Source of the DNA: Austwickia chelonae
GTDB taxonomy: Bacteria; Actinomycetota; Actinomycetes; Actinomycetales; Dermatophilaceae
Reading direction: 5' to 3'
Length of the DNA: 64,000 nucleotides
NCBI RefSeq assembly: GCF_003391095.1
Contig: NZ_CP031447.1
Coordinates: forward strand, 3,348,001 to 3,412,000
Below the pieces are notes generated by a model. The model was not told the origin of the DNA. It saw only the letters and a program-made list of their open reading frames with translations, and ran no database searches. How positions within the stretch are numbered: position 1 is the stretch's first letter; each line of letters begins with the position of its first letter. Both the position numbers and the translations under genes were made by a program. Shown here piece after piece: positions 17,065 through 25,546 of this stretch.

Positions 17065-18468
17065 TCAGGCGTTCGGCGGCAGCTCCGTCCCGACACCACG
17101 GCGACGCACCTGAACACTCGGCGGCTCCGAACCCACCGTGACCGGCACCGGCCCGGAGACCGGCTGCCTGCTGGGGCAGTCCTTCGGCGGCTCGACGACC
17201 GCAGCCTCTTCCCCGCCGTGCCCGTGCCCGTGCCCGTCGCCATGGGAATGTCCGCCACCGCCACCACAGCCGCCCGACCCACCGCATGAACCCGAGCCGC
17301 CACAGCCGCCGCCCTCAGCGCTGCCACAGGTCTGCCCGACCACGTGAGCATGCCCCTCGGCAACCCCGTGCACCTGACCGTGCGCCGCCGCCGCAGCCGC
17401 CTCCAAGATCTCCTCCGGCGTACCACCGCCCTCGATGGTGAACCCCAGATCGGCGATCATCTGCAGGTCAGCCGCACCGGCCTGGCCCTCCGAGGTGAGA
17501 TAGTCGCCCAGGAAGATCGAGTTCGAGATCTCCAAGGCCAACGGCTGCAAGGAACGCAAGTGGTACTCGCGCCCGGCAGCAGCCCGCACCTCCGTGTCCG
17601 GGTGCACGAAACGCACCATCGCGAGGATCCGCAGACAACGCTGCGGGGTGAGCGCCAGATGCCCCTGCAACGGAGTGCCCTCGAAAGGCAGCAGGAAGTT
17701 CACCGGCACCGAATCCGCGCCGATCTCCCGCAGCGCGAAGACCACCTCGATGAGCTGCTCGTCGCTCTCCCCCATGCCGGCGATCAACCCCGAGCAGGCC
17801 GACAATCCACCGGCGTGCGCCGCCTCGACCGTGGCCTCCCGGTCGGCGTAGGTGTGCGTGGAGCAGATCTCCTCGTACGCCGACTCGGCGGTGTTCAAGT
17901 TGTGGTTGTACGCATCGGCCCCGGCCTCGTGCAGGCGGCGAGCCTGATCCTGGGTGACGAAACCGAGGCAGGCACACACCTCCACCTCGGGGTTGTCGGC
18001 CTTGATGCCCTCGATGATCCCCGCGACCTTCTCGACCTCACGGTTGCTCGGGCCTCGGCCGGACGCGACGAGACACACCCGCCGGGCGCCACCGGCGACA
18101 CCGGCCGCAGCCGCCGCGGAGGCCTCGTCCTTCCCCAGCCAGCTGTACTTGAGAACACCGGCCTCCGAGCCGAGCGACTGGCTGCAGTAGTGGCAGTCCT
18201 CCGGGCACATGCCGCTCTTGAGGTTGATCAGGTAGTTCAGCTTCATCCGACGTCCGAAATGCTTGCGACGCACCTGGGAAGCCGCCGCGACCAAGGACAT
18301 CAGGTCGTCGTCCCCGCTGGCCAGGACGGCCATGGCCTGTGCACGGGTGATCGATCGACCGGCGAGCCCGGCCTTGACCATCGCTGGGAGATCCAGCACG
18401 GACCCGCCGTCCTGCGGGTCAGCAGCCTCAGGGGTGCCGGTCGCCTCGGTCACATCAAGGGTGGTCAT
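17065..18468 (-). CDS. bioB: Biotin synthase with His/Cys-rich C-terminal extension
   Basis: A 467-residue radical SAM enzyme inserting sulfur into dethiobiotin. The SAM cluster motif CPEDCHYC holds Cys88, Cys92 and Cys95; YNHNLNT and the conserved cluster-ligand region are present. The catalytic core ends near residue 357. Residues 363-420 are then remarkable: nine His and four Cys in a Gly-rich tail ([32 protein letters not shown]), followed by [13 protein letters not shown]. The tail looks metal-binding and could hold iron or zinc. ATG 18468 is chosen with AAGGTGAG as ribosome site. Third gene of bioA-bioD-bioB, 52 bases after bioD. Confidence 0.95.
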   Translation of the reverse strand: MTTLDVTEATGTPEAADPQDGGSVLDLPAMVKAGLAGRSITRAQAMAVLASGDDDLMSLVAAASQVRRKHFGRRMKLNYLINLKSGMCPEDCHYCSQSLGSEAGVLKYSWLGKDEASAAAAAGVAGGARRVCLVASGRGPSNREVEKVAGIIEGIKADNPEVEVCACLGFVTQDQARRLHEAGADAYNHNLNTAESAYEEICSTHTYADREATVEAAHAGGLSACSGLIAGMGESDEQLIEVVFALREIGADSVPVNFLLPFEGTPLQGHLALTPQRCLRILAMVRFVHPDTEVRAAAGREYHLRSLQPLALEISNSIFLGDYLTSEGQAGAADLQMIADLGFTIEGGGTPEEILEAAAAAAHGQVHGVAEGHAHVVGQTCGSAEGGGCGGSGSCGGSGGCGGGGGHSHGDGHGHGHGGEEAAVVEPPKDCPSRQPVSGPVPVTVGSEPPSVQVRRRGVGTELPPNA

Positions 18469-18520
18469 GGTGCTCACCTTTCGTCGGCGGTCGCCGGGAT
18501 GCGGCGGTCCGGGTGTCGGT

Positions 18521-19306
18521 TCATGCCAGTGCCTGCCGTACGTCGGACCGTGCGGGGAGGTCGATATAGGTCAACGGGACGCCTCCAGCGGCTTCCTGTA
18601 CCCGTTCAGGAGACGCACCCACCCCGGAAGGAACGGTGAAAAGAATTGGTGCATCACAGAATTCACTGATTTCTTCAAGATTGCAGCGCTCGGCGAGATG
18701 GTCCGGACCGGCCAAAGACTCCGCATCGGTCACCGCCCCGATCACCAATCCGCTCAGATCATGACCCCGGCCCCGGATCGCCCGACAGGTCAACGCGCTG
18801 TGGTTCAACGTCCCCAGCCCGGCCCGAGCCACCACCACGAAACCCGTCGGCACCCCCCGGCACCGCAAAGCATCCGCCAGCTCCAACAGGCCACGCCCCG
18901 CGTCGTCCAGACCCACCAGGACACCCCCGGCGCCCTCGACCAGCACCGAATCATGCGCCCGTGCCAGATCAGCGATCCGCCGAGCGTGCTCGGTCACCGC
19001 CGGAAGCGCGATCCCCGCCCGGCGACCCGCCGTCGACGGCGCCAACGGCTCCGGAAGACGGACGTACTCATGACAGACCCCGGCCGGGAGACCCGCCAGC
19101 CGCTCCACCACCTGGACGTCACCGTCCAAGGACTCCGGAGCCAGCCCCGTCTGCGCCGGTTTCACCACGGCCAGACCGACACCCCGGCGGTGCAGCGCCG
19201 CAGCCAACACCGCCGTCACCACCGACTTGCCCACATCGGTGTCCGTCCCGGTGACGATCGTGACACCGCTCCACAGACTCGGGGAACCAGCCACCCGAGG
19301 AGTCAT
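18521..19306 (-). CDS. bioD: Dethiobiotin synthetase
   Basis: A 261-residue ATP-dependent ligase converting 7,8-diaminopelargonate plus CO2 to dethiobiotin. The P-loop [15 protein letters not shown] is near the N terminus, VVKPAQTG holds the conserved Lys, and [13 protein letters not shown] provides the Mg/substrate loop. The ATG at 19306 overlaps the bioA stop by 4 bases (ATGA), so translation is coupled. The reading frame continues upstream into bioA but has no better start. Confidence 0.95.
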   Translation of the reverse strand: MTPRVAGSPSLWSGVTIVTGTDTDVGKSVVTAVLAAALHRRGVGLAVVKPAQTGLAPESLDGDVQVVERLAGLPAGVCHEYVRLPEPLAPSTAGRRAGIALPAVTEHARRIADLARAHDSVLVEGAGGVLVGLDDAGRGLLELADALRCRGVPTGFVVVARAGLGTLNHSALTCRAIRGRGHDLSGLVIGAVTDAESLAGPDHLAERCNLEEISEFCDAPILFTVPSGVGASPERVQEAAGGVPLTYIDLPARSDVRQALA

Positions 19307-20688
19307 GACGTCCTCCCCGCCAAAGCCTCGACCACCGCGCGCATGCCGTGCGCGATCGTCACCAGGTCCGACTCGTCCGCCACATAAGGCGGCATCGCGT
19401 ACACCAGATTCCGGAACGGCCTCAACCACACGCCGTTCTCCACCGCAGTCCGCAAAGCCAATGGCATGTCCAGAGGAACCGTCAGCTCGATCGCCGCCGT
19501 CGCCCCCAGGACCCGCACGTCACCGACCGGGGAGCCCGGCTCACCGGCGCTCTCCGCCAAGGGCGCCAGCTCCCGGCTCAACACATGAGCAGCCTGACCC
19601 ACCAGCGGCTCCCACGCCCCATCGGCCAACAGGCCCAAGGACGCCAAGGACACCGCGCTGGCCAGCGGATTACCCATGAACGTCGGGCCGTGCATCAACG
19701 CCCCGAACGGCCCCCGTCCGATCTCCGCAGCGATCTCGTCCCGGGCGAGCACCGCAGCCTGAGTCAGGTATCCGCCGGTCAGCGCCTTTCCGACGACCAG
19801 GACGTCCGGAACGACCTGCGCCCATTCACAGGCGAACAGCCGCCCCGTCCGGCCGAAACCGGTCGCGATCTCGTCCGCGATCAACAACAGCTCGTACTCG
19901 TCGGCCAGCTCCCGCAACACCGACAGCGCCGCCGGTGCCCAGGACCACATGCCCCCTGCGCCCTGCAGGATCGGCTCCACCACGATCGCCGCCAGCACAT
20001 CCCGATGACCATGGACCAGCTCCCGGGCCTGCACCGCCCATTCGACCATCTCCGGGTCGTCCGGGGCCGTGGTGAACGACGGCGGACGCGGCAGGAAGAG
20101 CTGGGCCGGGATGCTGTCGGCAAAAGCTGCGTGCATCCCGCCCTCGGGATCACACACACTCATCGCGCCCAAGGTGTCCCCGTGATAGCCACCGCGCAGC
20201 GCAGCGATCTTCGTCCGTGCCGACCCGGTATCGGCCGCAGCCCCCCGCGCGGAACGGGTCAAGGCCAACTGACGGGCCAGCTTCAGCCCGACCTCCATCG
20301 CGACACTGCCCGAATCGGCCAGGAAGACCCGGTTCAGACCAGCTGGCGCCATCTCCACCAAGGCCTCGGCCAGGGCCACCGCAGGCTCGTGGGTCAACCC
20401 GCCGAACATGACATGGCTGAACCGGCCCGCCTGAGCGAGGAGTGCCTCGTCCAGCACCGGGTTGCGGTAGCCGTGGATGGCACACCACCAGGAGGACATC
20501 CCGTCGACGACGTCGTAGGTGCTTCGTCCGTCGCTGAGCGTGAGGCGGGTTCCGGACGCAGAGTTCACGGCGTACAGCGGCCCCGGATCGATGGTGGAGG
20601 CGTAGGGATGCCACACCCTGGTGCGGTCGCGGACGACCAGGTCCACGGCTGTGGGGTCAGCGGATACCGAGGCGGATCGGTCGTGCAT
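19303..20688 (-). CDS. bioA: Adenosylmethionine-8-amino-7-oxononanoate aminotransferase
   Basis: A 461-residue class III PLP aminotransferase. It has VWHPYAS, DGMSSWWCAIHGY, FGGLTHEPA, the PLP-phosphate motif DSGSVAMEVGLKLA and the PLP lysine in VVGKALTGGY. It makes 7,8-diaminopelargonate using SAM as amino donor. The first gene of bioADB has no Shine-Dalgarno. A -10 TATTGT ends 7 bases before the ATG, so the message is probably leaderless. A BioQ-like palindrome overlaps the -35. No bioF is in the window. Confidence 0.95.
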   Translation of the reverse strand: MHDRSASVSADPTAVDLVVRDRTRVWHPYASTIDPGPLYAVNSASGTRLTLSDGRSTYDVVDGMSSWWCAIHGYRNPVLDEALLAQAGRFSHVMFGGLTHEPAVALAEALVEMAPAGLNRVFLADSGSVAMEVGLKLARQLALTRSARGAAADTGSARTKIAALRGGYHGDTLGAMSVCDPEGGMHAAFADSIPAQLFLPRPPSFTTAPDDPEMVEWAVQARELVHGHRDVLAAIVVEPILQGAGGMWSWAPAALSVLRELADEYELLLIADEIATGFGRTGRLFACEWAQVVPDVLVVGKALTGGYLTQAAVLARDEIAAEIGRGPFGALMHGPTFMGNPLASAVSLASLGLLADGAWEPLVGQAAHVLSRELAPLAESAGEPGSPVGDVRVLGATAAIELTVPLDMPLALRTAVENGVWLRPFRNLVYAMPPYVADESDLVTIAHGMRAVVEALAGRTS

Positions 20689-20695
20689 GCCGCGG

Positions 20696-20724
20696 ACAAT
20701 ACCAGCCGAATTGAACCATGTTCA
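20696..20724 (-). promoter_or_regulatory. bioA promoter with BioQ-type operator
   Basis: On the minus strand, -35 TGAACA (20719-20724), a 17-base spacer and -10 TATTGT (20696-20701) place the start of transcription at or next to the bioA ATG. The 13-bp TGAAC-CAT-GTTCA at 20712-20724 is a perfect inverted repeat of the kind bound by the actinobacterial biotin repressor BioQ (TGAAC-N3-GTT..). It overlaps the -35, so binding would block polymerase. No bioQ gene is in the window. Confidence 0.75.
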
Positions 20725-20779
20725 GGAGACGAACGTCCCAGAATGCCCGATCATCCCGCCCGGTGGAGATACTCGTCGA

Positions 20780-21874
20780 TCACATCTTGACGGCATGGTC
20801 CCCCAAGGCGGAGAGCACCGCCTCAGCGAGCAACTGATGACCCGCCGGGCCCGGATGCTCCCCGTCCGGAGCCAACAGGTCGGTGGTGTCCTGGGTGCCA
20901 TCTCCCTTGAAAGCGGCATAGGCGTCGGCGTACAACGCCTGATGATCGGCGGCACTCTGCGCAATCATCTGGTTGACCCACTTCGTGAGGCTGTTACTAC
21001 CCGCGACGAACTCCGGCCCGTGCGCGCGACCGACCTCGCCATCGGCGTAGACATTCCAGTAACCCAGCACGACGACCTGGGCTCCGGGCCGCTGTTGCAA
21101 GGCCTTCACCTTGGTGAGGATCGCGTCCAGATTGGCACGCATCGACTTGGCCGTGTCGGCATAACAGGACGACGCCGCGGCATCACGGCACTCGGCCAGG
21201 AAGGCGTTGTCCGCTTCTTCGGAGAAGTCGTTCGCCCCGATCCCCACGACGACGAGGTCGGACTCCCTGATCTTCTTCTGAGCCTCCTCCTCGGCGAGCT
21301 GATCGAGGACGTCCTGGGAGAAGGCCCCCGGATAAGCCTCATTGGCGATGTCGACCGGACGTCCGTACCGGTCACCGAGCCGGTGGGAAACCATGTCGAC
21401 GTAGTTCATGCATTCACAGGCGAAACCGGAGGCGACCGAGTCCCCCAGACCGACGACCTTCAACGAGCCCCCCGGATTGCCCGGATCTGGCGCGAAAGGC
21501 ACCGGCAAGGCGCCTGGCTTCGGCATGACGGGGACCGCCACCGAAGGTGCGTGCGGAGCAGACTGGCCGGCTTCGGGGTTGGCCGTGGGCGGATCGACCG
21601 GGGTCTCCGGCTGACCCGGAGTCACCGGGTCGGCAGGCGCACTGGGTGGGGCGGCCGAGGGCATCTCCACATCCCGGTGGCCGGCGAGCGCCTCCGCAGC
21701 GAATTTCAACGGTTCGCGTCCCTGTTGCACTTCTTCTGCGGCGAAGATGCCTCCGGCGAGCGCGCCGAGGCCGACCACGGTGGCGAGGGCGAGACGGGCG
21801 GCCGAGTGTGGTGCCGAGGTCGAGCGGCGGGATCCACGGTGTGCGCCTGCGGTCCGACGACGGGCACGGGTCAT
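20780..21874 (-). CDS. Secreted or membrane-anchored SGNH/GDSL hydrolase
   Basis: About 364 residues from the ATG at 21874. A basic N terminus precedes a TM/signal anchor (ALATVVGLGALAGGIFA). A Pro/Ala-rich linker of about 90 residues follows, then an SGNH hydrolase domain with block I GLGDSVASG (Ser nucleophile), block III GIGANDF (Asn) and block V DGEHPGPAGH (Asp and His). It is therefore an extracellular esterase or lipase, probably on cell-envelope substrates. The frame is open back to 22009 with no clear ribosome site, so the start is uncertain. It lies upstream of the bio operon on the same strand, separated by the BioQ-like operator. Confidence 0.85.
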   Translation of the reverse strand: MTRARRRTAGAHRGSRRSTSAPHSAARLALATVVGLGALAGGIFAAEEVQQGREPLKFAAEALAGHRDVEMPSAAPPSAPADPVTPGQPETPVDPPTANPEAGQSAPHAPSVAVPVMPKPGALPVPFAPDPGNPGGSLKVVGLGDSVASGFACECMNYVDMVSHRLGDRYGRPVDIANEAYPGAFSQDVLDQLAEEEAQKKIRESDLVVVGIGANDFSEEADNAFLAECRDAAASSCYADTAKSMRANLDAILTKVKALQQRPGAQVVVLGYWNVYADGEVGRAHGPEFVAGSNSLTKWVNQMIAQSAADHQALYADAYAAFKGDGTQDTTDLLAPDGEHPGPAGHQLLAEAVLSALGDHAVKM

Positions 21875-22169
21875 GAGGGAAGAGTCCCGGGTGAAACTGT
21901 CAACGACGGTCTCTTTTCTGTGTGCCGACTGTGGATGGCTGTTCGAGCGGTCCCGCATGTGCGCCTTATCGGCACATCGTGACTCATCCCAACCTTGAGG
22001 CTCATTCAAGTCCGAATACCTCCGTCATGGCATAACCGTCCACCGACGAAAAACCGAAAACACCACCAAAAACACGAAGTTACAGCGAGATTCACCTACC
22101 GTCTGAATCGGGCGCTCTCCGCACCCGTTTGTTCCGAGTTCATCGAGCATCCTCGACCAGGAGCATCGC

Positions 22170-23111
22170 ATGACCATCGATCCGCGTCTGCCCGTCTCTC
22201 ATACTCAGCGGACGGTCTTCCGGTTGGCCACTTTGACCACTCTGATGGCAGTCGTGATGGGCTCGGTCGTCTGCGCGACTGAGTCCGGGGCTGCGTGTCC
22301 TACCTGGCCGGGCTGTCATCCTGGGCAGATCGCTCCTCGGCCGGATGATCTGAATCCGCTGATCGAGTTCGCTCATCGGATCGTGGCGATCGCGGCGGGT
22401 CCGCTCATCCTTGCGGCTGCTGGGTTGTCCTTGCAACATCATCGGCGGGAGGCTCTTGTCCGGGTGTTGCCTTGGGTGGCTTTGGTCGGGGCGATCGCGG
22501 CTGCGCTCTTCGGTCGGCGGGTCGTTCTGCATGGGTTGCCGCCGGTGTTGAGTGTTCTCGATCTGGGGTTGTCGTTGATGGCGTTGATCGCCATCACCAC
22601 GGCGACGGTTGCGGTGAACAATTCTCCGTATCTGACCGTCCGTCGTCGCACGGCTCTGTGGGGGTGGGCCGGGTTGGCGGTGCTGCTGGTCATGCACACG
22701 TCTGGGGTTCTGGTGGCGGGGACGGGGTCGTTCACCCGGTGTATGGGGTGGCCGATCTGGCGGTTGATCGACACCGATGGGCTTCCTGCGGTGCAGGTGG
22801 GGCGGATCGTGTTGGCGGCAGTGGCAACCGTGTTGATCTTGGCTGTCGTCATCAGTGGGCGTGACCGGGCGGATCTGCGGCCGTGGTCGGTAGCGCTCGT
22901 GCTGGCTTGGATGGTGGAACTCGTCACCGGTGTGGTCATGGGTGGGCAGCGGTTGAGTTCGGGTGGTGCTGCTCTGTATTCCACGGCGGCGGTGGTCATC
23001 CTCTGGACGCTCACCGTCATCACGGCGAAGGCGACGGTGGCGCCGGTTTCCGTGTCGGAGGGAGAGCCTGCGCCGGACGTGTGGGGTCGTCCGCGCATCA
23101 TGTTCGGCTGA
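22170..23111 (+). CDS. CtaA/COX15-like heme A synthase homologue
   Basis: A 313-residue membrane protein with about eight hydrophobic segments. The first outer loop has the CtaA-like pattern ESGAACPTWPGC (Cys43, Cys49), followed by IEFAHRIVA with the heme-ligand type His69 in the next helix. The second half repeats the four-helix architecture but keeps the heme-binding His residues less clearly. Heme A synthase oxidises heme O for cytochrome aa3. The AGGAG ribosome site is 7 bases from the ATG. No ctaB or oxidase genes are adjacent, so function is by family only. Confidence 0.72.
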   Translation: MTIDPRLPVSHTQRTVFRLATLTTLMAVVMGSVVCATESGAACPTWPGCHPGQIAPRPDDLNPLIEFAHRIVAIAAGPLILAAAGLSLQHHRREALVRVLPWVALVGAIAAALFGRRVVLHGLPPVLSVLDLGLSLMALIAITTATVAVNNSPYLTVRRRTALWGWAGLAVLLVMHTSGVLVAGTGSFTRCMGWPIWRLIDTDGLPAVQVGRIVLAAVATVLILAVVISGRDRADLRPWSVALVLAWMVELVTGVVMGGQRLSSGGAALYSTAAVVILWTLTVITAKATVAPVSVSEGEPAPDVWGRPRIMFG

Positions 23112-23132
23112 TCTCGGCGAGTTATACCGGAT

Positions 23133-23148
23133 ACCGGAAATTTTCGGT
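23133..23148. promoter_or_regulatory. 16-bp imperfect palindrome upstream of paaJ
   Basis: ACCGGAAATTTTCGGT pairs 7 of 8 positions and lies 178 bases before paaJ. It shares ACCG/CGGT ends with the TetR-type operator at 37745 but differs in spacing. Candidate operator only. Confidence 0.35.
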
Positions 23149-23325
23149 TGAGCTGGTGTGGCGGGGTGGTCCCGTCCGCCGCACCGGGCTGCCTCTCGTC
23201 CGTCCCGCGCGTGTTCTTCTCGCTGTGGGCGGGGCGGCTCTGCCAGCCTGCTACTGAATGTCCGCCCGTGCCGGTGATCCCGTCGTCGCCGGCCGTCGAC
23301 ATCGGAGCCAAGGAGCTGCCTCGCC

Positions 23326-24543
23326 ATGACCGAAGCCTTCCTCGTCGGCGGAACCCGCACCCCTGTCGGGCGGTACGGTGGCGCGTTGGCCTCGGTCCGT
23401 CCTGACGATCTCGCTGCGCTGGTCGTGGCCGAAGATCTGCGGCGTACCGGCGTCGATCCGGCTGCGGTCGACGAGGTCGTTCTGGGCAATGCCAACGGTG
23501 CTGGCGAGGAAAATCGCAATATCGCCCGGATGGCGTGGCTGCTCGCCGGCCTTCCCGAGTCGGTCTCCGGGATCACCGTGAATCGGTTGTGTGCCTCCGG
23601 GATGTCGGCTATTGCCCTGGCTGCCGACATGGTCCGGGCGGGTTCGGCCGATCTCGTGGTCGCCGGTGGCGTCGAGTCGATGTCTCGTGCGCCGTGGGTC
23701 CTGGCCAAGCCCGAAGCTCCTTATGCGAAACCTGGAGAGATCGTCGATACGTCGATCGGCTGGCGGTTCGTGAACCCGCGTTTCCTCGACGGTGAACTGG
23801 CGAGGAATGGCACCATGACGTATTCGATGCCGCAGACCGCCGAGGAACTCGCCGCTCTGGACCGCATCAGCCGGGCCGATGCCGATGCTTTCGCGTTGCG
23901 CAGTCATCGGCGGGCCTTGTCCGCTGTCGAGGCAGGGCGATTCGCCGCCGAGATCGTCCCGGTGGATGTCCCCGGTCGGAAGGGTGCCGTCACCACGGTC
24001 GGTGTCGACGAAGGCCCCCGGGACAGCTCTCCGGAGGCGCTGGCCGCGCTGCGCCCCGTCGTCCGACCGGATGGCGTCGTCACCGCAGGTAACGCCAGTT
24101 CGCTCAACGACGGCGCATCTGCGGTGCTCGTCGCTTCCGAGCGGGCGTTGCACGCTCACCGGTTGACTCCCCGGGCCCGGGTCGTGGCCTCCGCGACGGC
24201 GGGTGTTCCGCCGCAGATCATGGGGATCGGTCCGGTCCCGGCCACCCGTAAGGCTCTCGACCGGGCCGGATGGCAGTTGCAGGATGTGGGCGCCGTCGAA
24301 CTGAACGAGGCCTTTGCCACGCAGTCGCTGGCCTGTCTGCGCAGGCTCGGGATCGCCGATGACGATCCACGGGTGAATGCCGATGGCGGGGCCATCGCCT
24401 TAGGCCACCCGCTGGGCAGCTCAGGGGCACGGATCACGGTGACCCTGCTCGGCCGGATGGAACGAGAAGGTGCTCGTCGCGGGCTGGCCACCATGTGTGT
24501 CGGTGTCGGGCAGGGCATGGCACTTCTGCTCGAACGGGTGTGA
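23326..24543 (+). CDS. paaJ: 3-oxoadipyl-CoA/3-oxo-5,6-dehydrosuberyl-CoA thiolase
   Basis: A 405-residue thiolase. It has the acylation Cys in NRLCASGMSAIA (about residue 89), the GGAIALGHPLGSSGAR motif with catalytic His, and a second Cys in MCVGVGQG. Length and sequence fit the PaaJ/PcaF class, which releases acetyl-CoA in the last steps of the phenylacetate pathway. AAGGAG precedes the ATG. The hydroxyacyl-CoA dehydrogenase paaH and the ring-opening enzyme paaZ follow, supporting the paa assignment over general beta-oxidation. Confidence 0.9.
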   Translation: MTEAFLVGGTRTPVGRYGGALASVRPDDLAALVVAEDLRRTGVDPAAVDEVVLGNANGAGEENRNIARMAWLLAGLPESVSGITVNRLCASGMSAIALAADMVRAGSADLVVAGGVESMSRAPWVLAKPEAPYAKPGEIVDTSIGWRFVNPRFLDGELARNGTMTYSMPQTAEELAALDRISRADADAFALRSHRRALSAVEAGRFAAEIVPVDVPGRKGAVTTVGVDEGPRDSSPEALAALRPVVRPDGVVTAGNASSLNDGASAVLVASERALHAHRLTPRARVVASATAGVPPQIMGIGPVPATRKALDRAGWQLQDVGAVELNEAFATQSLACLRRLGIADDDPRVNADGGAIALGHPLGSSGARITVTLLGRMEREGARRGLATMCVGVGQGMALLLERV

Positions 24544-24607
24544 CCGGGATGGGTCGCGCTCCGCCCTTTCCCACGTCTGCCCGATCACCCGTACGAAAGG
24601 TTCCTCG

Positions 24608-25453
24608 ATGAGTTCACTTCCGACCCGTGTCGGTGTCCTCGGCGGCGGCACGATGGGTGTGGGCATCGCCCATGCCTTCCTGATCAAGGGGTGTGAGGTC
24701 GTCGTCGTCGAACGTGATCCGGCAGCGGCGGCGGTGACCGGGCAACGCATCGATAAGGCCTTGTTCGCCTCGGTGGAACGGGGCGTCCTGGACAATGCGG
24801 AGCCGTGCACCGAGGCGGTTTCGCTGACCACCGACATCGCCGATCTGGGCGGGTGCGGCCTGGTGGTCGAGGCGGTCCCGGAGGTCATGGAGGTCAAGGT
24901 CGAAGCGCTCCGTGCGGCCGAAGCCGCGCTCACGCCAGAGGCATTCCTGGCCTCGAACACCAGTTCCTTGTCGATCAGTGAGCTCGCTGAGCGGTTGGAC
25001 CGGCCGTCCTCTTTCTGCGGTCTGCACTTCTTCAACCCGGTGCCTTCCAGTTCACTGGTCGAGATCGTGGTCGGGGCCCGTACCCGCCCTGAGCTCACCG
25101 AGGCCGCCCGAGACTGGGTGTCCGGCTTGGGCAAGTCCGCGATCGTGGTGACCGATGCGCCGGGCTTCGCGTCGAGCAGGCTGGGGGTGCAGCTGGCTCT
25201 GGAAGCGATGCGGATGCTCGAAGAAGGCGTGGCCAGCGCAGCCGACATCGATCGGGCGATGGAACAGGGGTACAAGCATCCGGTCGGCCCTCTGCGCACC
25301 ACCGACATCGTCGGCCTGGACGTCCGCCTGGGCATCGCCGACTACCTGCATTCGACCCTGGGCGAACGTTTCGCGCCGCCGCAGATCCTGCGGGACAAGG
25401 TCGCTGCCGGGGAGCTCGGCAGGAAGACCGGGAAAGGTTTCTACGACTGGTGA
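24608..25453 (+). CDS. paaH: 3-hydroxyacyl-CoA dehydrogenase
   Basis: A 281-residue single-domain dehydrogenase of the 3-hydroxybutyryl-CoA dehydrogenase type. The NAD-binding loop is VLGGGTMGVGIAHAF; SNTSSLSISELA and the catalytic block GLHFFNPVPSSSLVEIV follow, with GRKTGKGFYDW at the end. In the phenylacetate pathway PaaH oxidises 3-hydroxyadipyl-CoA. The ATG at 24608 is used (AAAGG upstream); the frame extends into paaJ sequence without a start site. It lies 64 bases after paaJ and before paaZ. Confidence 0.88.
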   Translation: MSSLPTRVGVLGGGTMGVGIAHAFLIKGCEVVVVERDPAAAAVTGQRIDKALFASVERGVLDNAEPCTEAVSLTTDIADLGGCGLVVEAVPEVMEVKVEALRAAEAALTPEAFLASNTSSLSISELAERLDRPSSFCGLHFFNPVPSSSLVEIVVGARTRPELTEAARDWVSGLGKSAIVVTDAPGFASSRLGVQLALEAMRMLEEGVASAADIDRAMEQGYKHPVGPLRTTDIVGLDVRLGIADYLHSTLGERFAPPQILRDKVAAGELGRKTGKGFYDW

Positions 25454-25546
25454 GTCCCCGCCCGGGCCCGCCTGACGCTCGACCGCGCCACAGATGCTCG
25501 ACCGCACCCCAGCACGTCGTACCACGACCCGAAGGGACTCCCTGTG

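Noticed and set aside
17344-20790. Long plus-strand open frames opposite bioB, bioD and bioA
   Set aside because: Low-complexity translations antisense to clear biotin genes; no ribosome sites or conserved motifs.
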